From the NCBI RefSeq assembly GCF_018139145.2, contig NC_059478.1:27683001-27747000 (forward strand): a stretch of DNA of 64,000 nucleotides, written 5' to 3'. The position numbers and the translations under genes were made by a program. Source of the DNA: Gymnogyps californianus (lineage: Eukaryota; Chordata; Aves; Accipitriformes; Cathartidae). The notes below the pieces were generated by a model. The model saw only the letters and a list, made by a program, of their open reading frames with translations. It was not told the DNA's origin and ran no database searches. The stretch's first letter is position 1. Every line of letters begins with the position of its first letter. Below are positions 11,258-24,790 of the stretch, piece by piece.

Positions 11258-14200
11258 GCCAATGGTATTGAATTTACAAACATATCAAAAACTTCCTACA
11301 CAGAGACATTTACTTTCCATGCAAAAGTAGTTTCTTATCTGCTTTTATCTCCATGCTATATGCATACTGTACATCTCAGGGGGACTGACTGGTTCATATG
11401 TTACTGATTTTGGGGGGAGGGGGACATACAGAACTGACACATACTTCTTTAGCAAGTAGCACAACTATTCACTCAATGGCCATTGGCCTCAAAAAGCAAT
11501 TCTGTCCTCTTTTCCCTGTTTTCTCATTTTGTTTTCAACCACCACTGACAGATACCTTCAGCTTTCTTCTCTTTCATGCTGCATAGGGGAAGCAGCAGTA
11601 ATTAATTCTAATCACAGGGAAGAAAAGCACAACTGTAGAGCATGTCCAATGGAAAAATACGGTCAGAAACTCCTGTCTGTCTGCATCTATAATGCACAAA
11701 GAACTGTGAATCCAAAAGGGAGAGGGAATGCACCTCTCGCTCAATATTTTGTGCTTGTAGTAGACCAGCAGTGAAATAGAGAAAAATTAAAGCTCTGTTT
11801 AAGTTTCCACGCAATGCATGAATAAACACCTCAAAGTGAATGTACATGTTAAATGGTCAGCAGAACCCTGGGAACACATCTGCTGCCAGACTGGGCCAGA
11901 CTGATAGACCCCCTAAGGACAATACCCACTTTCTGATACTGCTCAGTTCTCTGTGATACTTACTGTATGATACATCCGTGGTTTGACAGTATGTGTAGGC
12001 AGAGACCCAGTGATACTACACTTTAGTGTGGATTAAAGATAACCACTTCAGGGCTATTTATAATATAAATATTAGCAAAGTGACACTCATTCAAGAGGTA
12101 CCATCTTTTCTTCAGCTTCTTCCTCCAGACTTCCTTCTACAAGGAAGTTTAAGCCTTGTGAGTTTAAAACTCTCCTGTCAGCCACTGAATCCACCCCCCC
12201 ACACACACAACTTGCCCCAGGTGAAGGCAAAAGGAAAGTTTTAGGCACCTGTGCCCAAAGCAATTGCCTCATACACCAGATACCCCAATACAGTTGGACA
12301 CCTCGTAGCAAATTGCCACTTTTTCCTTGCCAGATGGCTCACCTGCATCATTCCACAAGTTCCATCAGGTCAAGCCTTGCCTGTCCTTCAAGCCACATTT
12401 GACTGCAAGCTTTATGTGCTAAACACCTCCCTCAACACCACCTTCTCAAAGTAATGACATATCCAGTCCTTCTTTCTTTTAACATAACCATTGAAATATT
12501 TTTCTGAATAATATCCCTCTTCACTGAGGTTCACAGCTCAGTATCTGTGGCAAAAAGTTTCATGGATACTAAGTCCTCTTTATTCACCAATTTTCACCTG
12601 TTTTACACATCTTATAGGAAAGTATGGAGGCATGAATCTGCCAGCTCCACCTCTGCCAGCAATTAAGTGAAATCTTTTATTTTTGTGAGCTAAGTAAGCT
12701 AAGGGAAAGAGGAGACAGTTACTACCACTTTCAAAACACCTCTGATGAAAGCGTGCTCAGCGAGAACCTTCCATGGCGCATTTGATTCTTGCAAACTTCA
12801 ATTTGGACTCTGTTGGAGAAGCACTCTGCGTTACAGAAATGGCGGTATAACTTTGTCTCCTCTCAGTCCAGGTGGCAAAACAAACCCAATTCTTTCCTTA
12901 CCAGCAGTATCCTAAGCACTGACACTGCACTGTGCAAACCATACATTTCGAACTAGCAGGGCTCCCCAGTCAGGCTGCTTTTACAGTGAAGAAGCAGTAG
13001 CAATCCCCCAATAAAAGGGATAACAATAAGGAAATGGCAGACATGCTTGGACAGAAAGACTTCATGACAAAGTGCTTGACTTCACTCAAGGGTGATATCT
13101 GCACAGACACAGGAGGGGGAATTCAGGTATAACAACAGCACTGAATTTTAGTAGCTAAACAAAAAAGATGCTAAGAAGTAGGAGGCCTCTGGTGGACAGA
13201 CCTGGGCTGCTCATCTTGGTATCCAGGTCCTGGTGTTTAACTCCTTAGCTAGTGTTAGGTCAAAATGTTATCTCATTTCTAGAATAGAGACGGATGTGCC
13301 ACTACACAAGCATGGTTTACTCTTGGAGGGAAAGAGACACTAAATTCTTTTAAGAAATGCCAGTGGTAGAACAGTACCTGATTAGTGATTTTAGAAAAAC
13401 AGCTATATAAAAATAAAAATAAGCAAGAAAAAAAATTCAAAATTTTGTCTGATATAATTAAACTGATAGATCTCTCTGAACACAGAATTTATAAGTTTCT
13501 TTATTTAGATACCACTATCTTTGGGCCTAAAGCAAGTCTCTCAATAGCTTGACAACAGAGTTTTATGGGATTTGGTACAGGGATTTAGACATATTTTCCT
13601 TTTAATTAGCGATGCCTCTAAATTTCACAGCATGGTCTGGAATTCCATACCTACATTACATTTTATACCCCTTTTTCCTCCAATAAAAACATATGAACTG
13701 GAATAATCTTACAAAACAGCACTAGTATTTCCTTTCTCAACGGATCCAAAATGTTCTAGACTTTTACTCACCACTAACAAGGAGCTAACTCTGCATTAAA
13801 ATATGAGTAACTGCTTAACAGCTTACAGTAACACTAAAAAAACTTTAAGACAAGAACGAAAAGCAACGAGTCTGCATGAGAAGTTCAGAGAGACAGAAGA
13901 TCATTACATCTGCATCACAATTTGGCTGAGAGAGATAGCTGCTAGAACATCAAACACTAATGTCAGGCTTTAGTATTATATATGATATAATCCAAGGGCA
14001 TATGGATTTAAAAAAAAAGAAGCACTGAATTATTTCTATATCCTCTGAACCAGCAGAAGATGGACAGACAGACAGTTACTCCAGCAAGCACAGACTTAAT
14101 TCTGTGTGTTCAGAACTGCTTAACGGAGGGGTCTGGAGAAGTGAAAGGGTGGACTTCACTCAACGTATTGGATTAATGGAAACTCTGAAAAAAGCAGCCC

Positions 14201-15449
14201 TTTCAATGTCCCACTTCCAGGTTGGCACAAGTGGACTCTTCTTAGCTAGTTATGGTCACTCTTACTTCTGGTTTCTACCAGAACATGGAATAAAAAGAGC
14301 AACAAAAGGATGTTATGCAGATATTTTGAACCCAGCAAAACATTTCGTTTACCCTTGGGGTATACAATGTCAATGGTCCTTGGAGCAATTTTGACTGGTA
14401 TTTATTTCTACTGCTTAGTGAAGGCACTTGGGGAAACACTTCTTGTGCTATTTCAGTAGCTTTAGCATCATACTGCATAGAAGCTAAAAATCTCTCTGTC
14501 CTCATCTCTCTAACATATCACTGGACGACAGAGACAGGAAAAGAACCCAGCAAATACAGTGTGTTGACCAGCTAGTGGCATGCATAAAAGGAAGGAAGAT
14601 GTAATTTCAGGTATTTTATTATACTTCAATTTTCACTCAATCTGATTGTAACCAGCCATTTTCAGAGCCAATACTTTCTTTCAGAGAAGCCTCAGAAGTA
14701 GGGACTTTTTTTTATCAGTATGAGGGTAACTTATTGCAGTGTTGATTTATACCAAGGAGCAGGTGCGATAACTTGAGGCCAACTTGAAGCTTTACCATTT
14801 AATAAGCAATGGACAAATGCAACTCATCACTGTATGGTATGCTGTGAAAATACTACTTGCTATTTTGATTTTCACAGAAGAGCTGAGGCTTCTGTAAAGA
14901 ATGTGTTGTGTTCCTGCAGGTGAGAGAAACTCAGATGATATGAAAACCATTGATTAATCAGGTAAGCATCCCAAAAATGTATCATCTATTTAATCTAAAC
15001 ATGCATACAATTATACATGAATGCTGTCTGATGGGCCTAGTGATGCATTTGTTCTCATGTCAGGCCTTTCACCTCCTCCTAAAAACCTTGTGAAAAGAGT
15101 AGGCAACAGGATCAGAGGTCAACAAATCTTTTAAAATCACACTAGGGTTCAGGTTCTCCATGAGTTATGGGCGGTAGTTGGTACTAGGAGAACTAGCAAA
15201 GGAGTTCTTATTTTTCAGTTCTTCCATCACTAATTGAATTACCAGGTAGAGCTAGCTGAAATGCATACTAATAAATCCGAGTGGTCATTATGTTCTCAAT
15301 TGCAAGTTTCAGGTTATTTTTGCTAGCTTACTAGGATTTTGTCTTTTTTTTTTTTCTTTATAATGTATAGGGTCAGTGCATTCCTGAGTGCCACAGCTGA
15401 AATTTCAAATTCCAGACCATGGCTGGGAGGAATTGGCACTGACTTGGCA

Positions 15450-15515
15450 GGCACAAGACATAAGTTCTGTTCTCAGCTCTGCAATTTATTTCCTATGTCA
15501 CTTTGCAGATGCCTT
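15450..15515 (+). repeat. Possible MIR SINE fragment
   Basis: The bases aagacataagttctgttctcagctctgcaat..tatgtcactttgcag resemble the MIR 'gttctattcccagctctgccac...tgtgacctt' stretch, but are well diverged. Confidence 0.35.
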
Positions 15516-17068
15516 TTTCTTCTCCCATAATACATTTGTCCATCTAAATTGTACAGCCTTCTTGGCAAGGATGGTCTTTCTCTTAGTGTTTGTATCTGGC
15601 GTCACTCAATAGGGTTCCTGTTTCCTCTTGAGTCTTGACCAGTATTGTAACTCAAGCAATTAAGAAGAGCAAAAAGCCTGATTATTCTGCCTAAGAAAAG
15701 TCTATAATGGAACTAACACTGTGCAGATGGGAGAACAGATACGTCATATGACTATTTTGCTCCATTACACAATAAAGAGTCAACTGTGAGCAGCTCTCTA
15801 ACAAGCTGGATGTTGGTAATTTTTTGTGCAGACCACTCAGCAGATACTGATAAATAACAAGTGAGTATGCATTTACAAGTGATTTATTAACCAAAACTAG
15901 GAGCTAATGTTGTAGCACAAACTATACTAAAAACAAATGGGCATACTTAGTTTGCTGTCACCAGTAGAAGCATCTTCACTAGTGATAATGGAGACTTGGA
16001 CTACAGACTCTGCAGGGCACAGATTTTGCTCTGCATTCATACAACAGTTAGCACAGTGGGATCCTGGTCTATTATGAGATGTCATGAATGCTAAATTAAC
16101 ACAAATACATATTTAGTAAGGAGCAAATGATAGATGTTTTGTGGACAGCCAGACTGCCATATTATTTGGATTACAGAGTTCTACTATAGCCCAGGCAGTT
16201 CTAAGAAAATACTATAAAGATGCCCAGGATATTTTCAGGAGCTGTCTCATGCAATATTCAATCAACTGAAGTGATTCGAAGCACTGCTGGTATTAGAGAG
16301 CATACTTTGCTGTATTCATTTGTGAGCTGTTGCATACAGAAATCTGAGCACACAAGATATCCAGAATCACAGGTAATATCTGACAGAGGTCTTTACATCT
16401 TAGAAATTCAGCCATCAACATCTGCTGAGCTGGGCTTTGTTTTAGATGAGATTTATGGAAAAGCTATTGATTAAACTACAGCTTTAGCTCCGTTTACCAC
16501 TTACACACACACACACAAACAATTAAATACATTACAGAGCTGAACAGCATTTCAAATTATAGGAGTTTCTGCTTCCAAAAGCACTTAAAAACATTATCCA
16601 CAGACATACATATATATGTTTGCACTGCTTAATTGACATTGTTTTCCCAACTCCTTCAAGTCACCTATAATATCAAGTCAATTAACTATTATTTTCCCAA
16701 CCTATTTACTGAGCTACCTAGCAATCAATCCACCTACACACAGAGAGAACAAGTGCTCATGGGGGATGGTAGAGCTTAAAAAACTGCTGAAAAACTGTCA
16801 GCCTTCTCCAATGGCAGCCAGACTCGTAGCTTTGCAGGATTACACAGCCTGACATCTTGCAGAAAATAAGTCCATGGGATAAAAGCTCCATATTCTGACA
16901 GTGCCATTCCTTCTCTGCAAATCAATACACTCCTGCATGGAATAGCGTTACTATTTCAAGTTATACACATGCTAAGTATGTTTTGGATTCCACTGGTATA
17001 AATAAATAGATGAGAACACATTTCTTTTCCATCTCTGGTCATGAGGTCATCCTTAAACCAGAAACTAG

Positions 17069-17165
17069 TGCTGGGGCAGGACAGTAACCTGGGACACTCA
17101 GGTAAATCAGGTTTGGTTCCTGTCATTGTCACACGCTTCCCAGGTGACCTCGGGCATGTCATGCA
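17069..17165 (+). repeat. MIR SINE relic
   Basis: The order of boxes fits MIR: gggacactcaggtaaatcag, then ggtttggttcctgtcattgt, then gtgacctcgggcatgtca, matching 'tgtgaccttgggcaagtca'. Confidence 0.65.
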
Positions 17166-20100
17166 GGGCCTGACTTCCAAAGGGGACTGTGCACATGGTG
17201 GAGATGCAGTAAATCCCAGGTGCTTGGTATCAGCTGGTCACCCCACCTCAGCTCATCCACCAGCTCACAGCATACTCAGCTAACTAAAGAGTCATCTCTG
17301 CAATATATTGTTTTGTTCTATGTGCGTGGCAGTGATGAAAGAAAGGAGATAAGATATAATCAATTGTTTTTCTGTAAAGCTAGACTAAATCAGGGTCAAT
17401 TAGGCTCACAGGTGGTGTATTTGCAAAGTCTCACTGTGGCCTCTCTCACTAGGAAGCGTGCGGGGTCATAGAGCAGGAGAGCTTGTCCTATCTGCCGCAT
17501 CAGGCTTTGCCATTGCTCTGAAAGGAGCTCCCACTGCAGCTTGACATATAGGACCCATCTTGTGAGAGGGCATATGATCCCATTGACAAATACTTTTCTG
17601 TCTATGTGTTCTATTCCCTAACCTTGTAAATCAAAGCATTAAACCCTTTTTTTCCTCCCTTTGTTTGGGCTGTATCTCAAACTTCATCCCTGAGCACCAG
17701 TAACATCCCTAGCACAAGGGGGCTCCAATTTACACAGGAAAATCTGGGTCTTTCAACATGAACCAAAGAGTAATAAATCCTAGCAGCGCACTGTACAGAG
17801 CCAGCATGACGCTGAAATCAGAGATGGCTATAAAGCTCTTTCAGAGTGAAAACTATTATTATTTGTATTGCTTCATTTAGTAGAATGGCAAGTCATACCC
17901 CTGTACAAATACGTACATTTTTGGGCACCAAGCCAGGCGCTAAGACAATAGCAACTGTGACTTGTCAGGTGAGACAAGATCAATCAGGCCAGGATTTGGA
18001 GTTCAAATCACTATTGGAAAAAGAGCTTCCTGGGAGCTAAAGCAAACTAAATTAAAGCACAGGTATTCACACTGCCAGAGCATCTCAAAATGAAATTTAA
18101 AGAGCTTCTTCACAGAGATCGGAGCGTAATGCAAACAAATGCCCCTGAATATTTGTTCACATTTTACAAGCCTGTGCTTTGGACATTTTCAGCCACCTTC
18201 AGTACTTTAGTGTGTGTTCAAGTGATCCACATTTCATGGTTCAAAAGTCACAGCATTTCAGTGTTCACTGCAAATGGGTTGTCTAACATTTCCAGTTGGG
18301 GAATAATACCAGATGATTCCCCCTGCTGAGCCGTATCTGTTAAGACAGTCCAACTTCTGAATTCAATACCAAATGAAAATTGGAAACTTCCTTTCTCCTC
18401 AGACTACACTAGTTTTAGCAAAGGTACCTGCTTAGTGTTTTCAGAGTGGTGTTACTTTTTTTTTGCCTTCTATGCTCATCTCAGTCAGGGCTGAAGAAAG
18501 GTCTAAAACTCGAGTCTCCCATCATGATGGCCCTTTGCTACTTTATCCCTAATATCTGTTCCTCCCTTTACGCTCTCTGTGCTAATCTTCACTCACTAAC
18601 TGGTTGATGTGCCTACGCATCCTGTACAATGAGACACACTGGCAGCTGTCACAGCATCACTGAACCTATTGTTTGATGTGGTGCATGCGTACTCTTTTCA
18701 CAGCACTTTTAGCCTGCCTTTTCATCACATTCAATGTGAATATACCACAAGGAAGGAACAGAATTTCAGTTTAAATCAGCCACTGTTATATACTGACGAC
18801 AGTTCTGGAACAGACATTTTATCCCTTATTGTTCTTTTTCATAAGAAAAACACATTGCCTTCCATAAATCTTTTCTGTGAGTCCACAGGGTCATCTGTTT
18901 GCCAAAAGAGCAATTATTGATTATCCCCAGTCTACAACTTCTGTCGCTGTTCCTGAAATTGTGTGTCCATTTCTAATCAGAGCGAAGGTTACGACACAGC
19001 TTTTGTCATCTGCTTTCCCGGAAAACAGTAATATCCTAACAATATCCACAACCAACGCAGTGGTGTAAAGCACCAGAAAGAATGGGTTCTTAGTGAAGGA
19101 TATTCTTTTATTAGAATCCCATCTTTTAGCAAGGTTGATGCCCTGCATATCAGTCAAATCAGCTGCAAGTGCAGTCCAGCCTCTGAGTCTGTCTGAGTAG
19201 GAATCTCTGCCAACTCTTTCTAGCACATTAAGACTTAGAGGAAAAATGAAGCAATGTTTCAAAATACCAGTTAGGCATAAGACCTAGCCAGGCATTTAGA
19301 GTAATGATCAATCACTTGAAATTTCAAATCTAGGTGTTCTGATCCTTCTTGCTTACCAAATAATCACATTCTCTCACCAAGGGACAGTAAAAGACATGGA
19401 TCTGCTAACTGATGTTCAGAGGTTTTATATGAAAACCTCAGCTATTGCTGGGACTGACTGGCCCCAGGAAATGCCAGTGACACTCCTTCTTAGATCATTA
19501 GTTTGAATCAGTGACGATGGTTTGAAGGGGCCACTGTGAAATGAGTTGCTAATAATCATCAAGTCTGCAGACAGCATTTCGGAGTGGGCTGGGATGCCCC
19601 ATGTCAGCCTTTACTTTATGTTCATGTGTTTAATCCCCATATCAGATAATTCACACCCATTTAAGAGTACCAGCCTGGGAAAATAAATCTTCAGATAACC
19701 CGCACAGTCAAATAATCCACCAAATCAGATGTGGAGGGATGACCGGGGATAGGGAAACTATTAGGAAAAAAGGCACAAACCGTGGAAGTCGGAAGCATTA
19801 GAGCTTGTAGAGGAAAAGGGATGCTGAGGTAACATCCCCTCATCTTATCCCTAAGTGTGGGCAGAGACCACACTGCTCCTGGAGCGTTTTGGCTTGTTTT
19901 TTCACAGAGAACGAGCAGCCTGTTCATGAGAGAACGTAATACTATATGGAATAAATGAGATTTGAAAACTGCATATTTTCCACCCACACTACAATGGGCA
20001 TTATTGCTGGCAGCCAGCAGTGGGAATAGCTGGGTAGACAACCAGCCTTAATTAGGAGGAAGGCATATTCTTCTCAGGAGAAAGCCAGGCTTGCAAATGT

Positions 20101-22837
20101 TTGTATCGAGCACATTCCATGGATTTTAGATGTAGCACCATTTGCAAAGCAAGGTCTGATTGAAAATGAGTGCACTGTAGGGCATCATTTTCAAAATCCT
20201 GCACAGGATATTCCTCCAGACAAGCAAAGGAGGACAGGTTTTCAGATGCTGTCGCTTCTTACTCTATAAATTGTAGGTGATGTATTCATCCAAAATACCA
20301 AGTGTCAGAAACAAGGGCCACGATATCTGTAAGGGCTGAGCCCTCTGAAACATCACAGATCCCTGAGCTGGCATTTGAACAAGTCAAGCTGAGCTGGAAA
20401 ATTGTTCACGGCTCTGTTGCTGGGTTCCTATGCAGCCTTGGCATGTGTGGCCAAACTTGGTCTGCACTGATGCTGGGAATGAGCAAGTTGGACTGTCTGT
20501 GTAAGGTGTGAGCAATTACACCCCCTTAAATCACAATGATGTTATTAAAGAAACTGCCTTTGGGATCACAAGGGGTTAGGAAGGCCAGACCGATCAAGAG
20601 GTCCCCAAGCAAATATGGCCCTTCAGTCTTGACACATCTCCAGTTGACCCTCAGAAGCATGAGTCCCTCATGGAGTCCACCGCTGCCTTGGCTGCCAGAG
20701 CTGACATAAGAGAGATGGAAGGAGTTGTTGCTAAAAAGCATTTTGCAAAAGGATTTCCTATGTAAGCTCAACATTTGTAGAACAGTTTTGATGCCCTTCC
20801 TGCATTTCTGTTGTTTTTAGAAAACTCTTTGAAAACAGAAAGCTGATTATTGTTCATGGTGAAAAGCTGAAATGTTGTGTTGTTTATTCTGCTTTGGAAG
20901 TGTTTAGGCTGCAGACATCTGAACCTGGCTCCATTTCACTTCTGTATGGCTTCCAGCCTCCCCTGGAGACATACTCACACACACACAGCCCTGTCCTCTG
21001 CCCTCCCACCACCAGGCTGCCACCAAGCCAGGAGGTGCTGCTTCCTCTAAAGTAGTCGTCAATGTCAGCACATGAATCCACTGACAGATGGAGACTGAAA
21101 GTCACGAAAAAAACAGTCCTGCCCTAGAGATCAAATCCATCAGCTTCCCACCATGTCTCACTCCTCTTGCTCGCCCAGGAACTGACTCCCTAAGTTCCTC
21201 TGGAAGACAAATCTCCCTAGGGCCAAAGCACAAAGCTGCCAAGAAGCTGGCTGAGCCCGAGTTTTGTTGTTTCACACTGTAATTACACATTAAGATTTGG
21301 AATGTTTTTCTGGTGTTTTTTTTTAGAGGCAGCTGAGTCTTTCTGGCCTGTCCCATCCAGATGGTGCTCCAACTGGATGCAAATCTTCAGACAACGCTTG
21401 TGAAACTTGAACTAAAAACCCAACAACAACAACAAAAAATGTAACTGAGTGAATTCTGTGCCTGTGAACGAAACACAGCTGCGAGAGGGCGGGAGAAAAA
21501 GAGCCAAATCCCCTAAATGCCTCAGGTATCAATAAGAGACACGCAGACCTGACTTGGTAGCCGGGGCCCAGGTGGCACCCAAGGGTCAGGGTCTGACCCC
21601 TCCACTCCTTGCAGGGCACATGGAGAGAGGCTGGTGCCCCAGGAGATGACAGAAGTGACCTGCGTGCGGAGCAGGAGCTCTGCAGAAGAAGCCAGAAGGA
21701 AACAACAGGCACAAGTGAGCACCGTAAATCCTCCTGCTCTGTGGTGCCTGAAGCAGGGCTGGACAGAAGGCTCCTCCATCCACACAGGCCCTTGTCCTTG
21801 GACTCATTTCCACTTGTATGTCAGGATGCTTTAACAGAAATCCCATGCACAAGCCTGGAGAGAGAGATGCTGCCTCCAAGCTCCCTTCTGCCAGAGGGAG
21901 GTCCTACCTGCTGAGCTCCACAGCCTTAAGGCCTCTCTCACCCTCCTTCTGACCCCACAGCTCTTCCACTCCTTTCTACAAGGGAGGACAGATTTGAGAG
22001 TAAGATGCTCCTACCCAAACCATCACCAGGGGAGACAGGCCACGAATGTGCTTCTCAAGCTGGGAATGACATGAACTGGGATGCCCTGCTTTGGGGGTAG
22101 GTGTTTATCTACAAGATGATTCCACGAAAGGTGCTACCTACCTCCATTTTCAGAACAAAGCAGTTATATCTGATTTTGGGGAGAGCCTCGCCTTGTCCTT
22201 GGGTGCCGTCTGTTCAGAGGGTGTGGGTCAGAGTGGGCCCTTTGCAGCACCACTCTGCGGTTTCAGGGACAGTGAGGCTCCAAGGCACACTGCACAGAGC
22301 ACGGGTGTCCATCTGGGCGTTTAGACAAGATAGGCATAAAAAAGGGAGGTGTCAATAAGTGCTTTAAAAGAAGGGCTCTAAAACGTGGCATTTAAAAGGT
22401 AGGTCATTTCGGAACGTAATTTTTGAAGGATATGCCAGAAGTCCCTACAGATTTTGTTTTGGGTACTCAAATCCTTTCCTAGGTCCTAACTTCAGATCCT
22501 GTATTTTACAGAGCAGATGCAGGCATCAGCGCTGACAATCTGCTCCACTGCCTTTCCACCACAGACTGCACTAACTGCTCTTGCAGTCCTCCTATAGGCT
22601 GGCCTCTGAAGAACAGCAAGGAATAGCAAGGGCCTCCATGATGTGCCACTCATGATGTGCAGGCTCCAGAGACCTTATCAGATGAAAGCAATTACGCACA
22701 GGCATGGAGTCACCAACTATACCTGAACTGTAAGGCATGGCCCACATATGTCTTTGCTTCCAAAATACCAAGCCAGCATGGTCTGGGTTCAAAGTAAAAT
22801 GTGATGCAGTTCCTCTAGAAGTTGACATAGGTTGTTA

Positions 22838-22872
22838 TTGTTTGGTTTTTTGTTTTTTTTTTTTTTTATTTT
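22838..22872 (+). repeat. T-rich run with T15
   Basis: Uninterrupted T from 22853 to 22867 flanked by TTTG-type sequence. Confidence 0.85.
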
Positions 22873-23532
22873 AAAACTCAGAAACAAGAAAAGGCCATTG
22901 CCAAGAAGGTCTGTCTGTCAGAACTGAATTGGGACCATAAAGTTGTGTAGATAGGAACAGTAGTTGGAAGCAAATACTGAGTTTTGATCCTATAAGGTAA
23001 AGGATTTCTACCCCTTCCTGAACACCCATGTGACTACACCAATTCCTTTCTATGAGTCCAGAGCCTGGGGAGCCAGCATGATGCCTGATGCAAGAATAGC
23101 AAGCTAGTACATGACAATCCAGAAGAAACTAAATTTCAGCTCCTTTCAGATCGCCTACCGTGCGATTATAAAGGAAGCCCCTCCATCTAAATGGCTTCAT
23201 GTTAATTTTCTTCATCTGTTTCACACTTCCCCCCCTTTATCTCCCCACTTCTCCAACAATACAAATGATGTTGGCTTGGACATATTTTCTCTCCAGCAGT
23301 TCAATAATTTGGAGACAGCGATGCATCAGAGCTCTCTGTTGGAAAGCACATTCAAACATTTACTATTCACTCCTACGCTGATTACTCACTCAGAGTGCTT
23401 AAAAAAATAATAATAGCAACATTAAAAAACAACAAAAATACCAACCTAAAACAAAAATGGGAATATGGAAGTGTACAGCATTAAAATAAACTCTGGCTGC
23501 CTTGCCAAACTCATTAATAATTTTGGCTTTCC

Positions 23533-23545
23533 AAAAAAAAAAAAA
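23533..23545 (+). repeat. Poly-A run (A13)
   Basis: Thirteen A residues, with no LINE or SINE body recognised before it. Confidence 0.85.
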
Positions 23546-24685
23546 GATTTGGATTGCTCTGCTCTTCAAGTATCAAAACATCCAATTAACACAGCTAATT
23601 AGCGTCACAAACAGCAGTCAAAAGAATGGTAATTTAGATTCAGGATTTCAAAGGTTTCTTAATCCCAGGCCAATGCAACTAATCTCTCAGAGGCTGAAAG
23701 TGTTTTGTTATTGCAATGCAATTGTATAGCATCCCATCAATTAGTGGCATTGCAGGGAACACTTGCTTGCATGATTCATTTGTCTAATCAGAACAAAAAA
23801 AAGAAAGAGGGGGAGGGGGACAAAAAGGAACAGAGAAATCTAGTTCCTTAAAATATGCAGTATCTATCAATTTTTCCAAATAATTTATACCATAGCTGGA
23901 AATGATTGTGAATAACACTGTGTCCTTCCCAAAAGCGAGCCAGCAGGTTGAAGGCTTTTTGCTAGTTTTTAAGAGATTAATAGGACAGTAAAGCCAGCCA
24001 TACAAGTGATGTCAGCTGGCCTGCAATTAGATGTGTTGGCTGATATGAACATTTTCTTAGACAGGGTGGGAGGAAATAAGTTTGAATGAAAAGATCCCTT
24101 TCTTACCAACCTTTCCTTTATGCAGGAAACACACAAAAATGGCAAGATTCTCAGCAGAAACTGTTACGTCCTCATCACAGTCAATTGCACATTATCCAGG
24201 GATTTGACCCCCAAAGCTCCTGGCAATCCCAAAGTTTACCACCTATCTTACAACGTCACTCGCATTTCCTAAAGCCCAGTTTTTGCAGTGGGATAGGAAT
24301 GGAGGAGCACTCAGCGTCACTGTTGGGATCACTGTTCTTGTCTTGGCTACAGAACTCAAGTTACCAAACAAAGATTTGAAGGCATATCTGCAACAGCCAA
24401 ACGTCTCTGCTTGTTCAGATCTTGCATCAGCTCCATTTTAAAGGTAAAGTCCATTGGAAAATGAGCAAGGTCCAAGTTCAGATACAAACTTTCTCTTAAT
24501 TTGCCATGTTTCTCTATAAATTCTAGTCCAGCTCAACCCTAATTTCTGATCAAAACTTTTACATGTTTACCTTCTTTCATACTCTGCTGCCTGGCCTGTC
24601 CCAAAAATGTTGCAGTCTTTTGGCCTTCTGCTGAACTTCTCTTTATTTCAGATTAAAAGGCTTGAATTTCACACTATACCTTCCC

Positions 24686-24790
24686 CAGCACCAACGGACT
24701 GGGATGCCTTGCACCTAATCCTTACTCTGGCCTATAACATGACCTTGCAAGCCACTTGTGCCTCAGCTTCCCTGCCTTCAAAACAGTCCT
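24686..24790 (+). repeat. MIR SINE relic, well preserved
   Basis: It has ggactgggatgcc (24696-24708), atgaccttgcaagccactt (24739-24757) and tgtgcctcagcttccctgcc (24757-24776) in MIR order and spacing, followed by an A-rich 'aaaacagt' equivalent of the 'tgtaaaa' box. Confidence 0.75.

Larger units (their letters stand above)
11031..17068. other. Unique AT-rich intronic sequence
   Basis: Holds a (TAAA)n run, a T-run at about 15345-15357, a possible MIR piece, a small AT palindrome near 13973-13990 and no recognisable gene. Confidence 0.5.
17166..24685. other. Unique intronic sequence; slightly GC-richer at 20.9-22.3 kb
   Basis: No gene recognised. 18921-19262 (minus) is an open frame with a hydrophobic segment but no known domain. 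20.9-22.3 kb is GC-richer with overlapping open frames on both strands, but CpGs are sparse and there is no domain. 23580-23760 is rich in AATTA/TTATTG cores and may be conserved. Confidence 0.45.

Noticed and set aside
21400..22330. Possible CpG island or promoter
   Set aside because: GC is raised but CpGs are sparse, and there is no associated exon.
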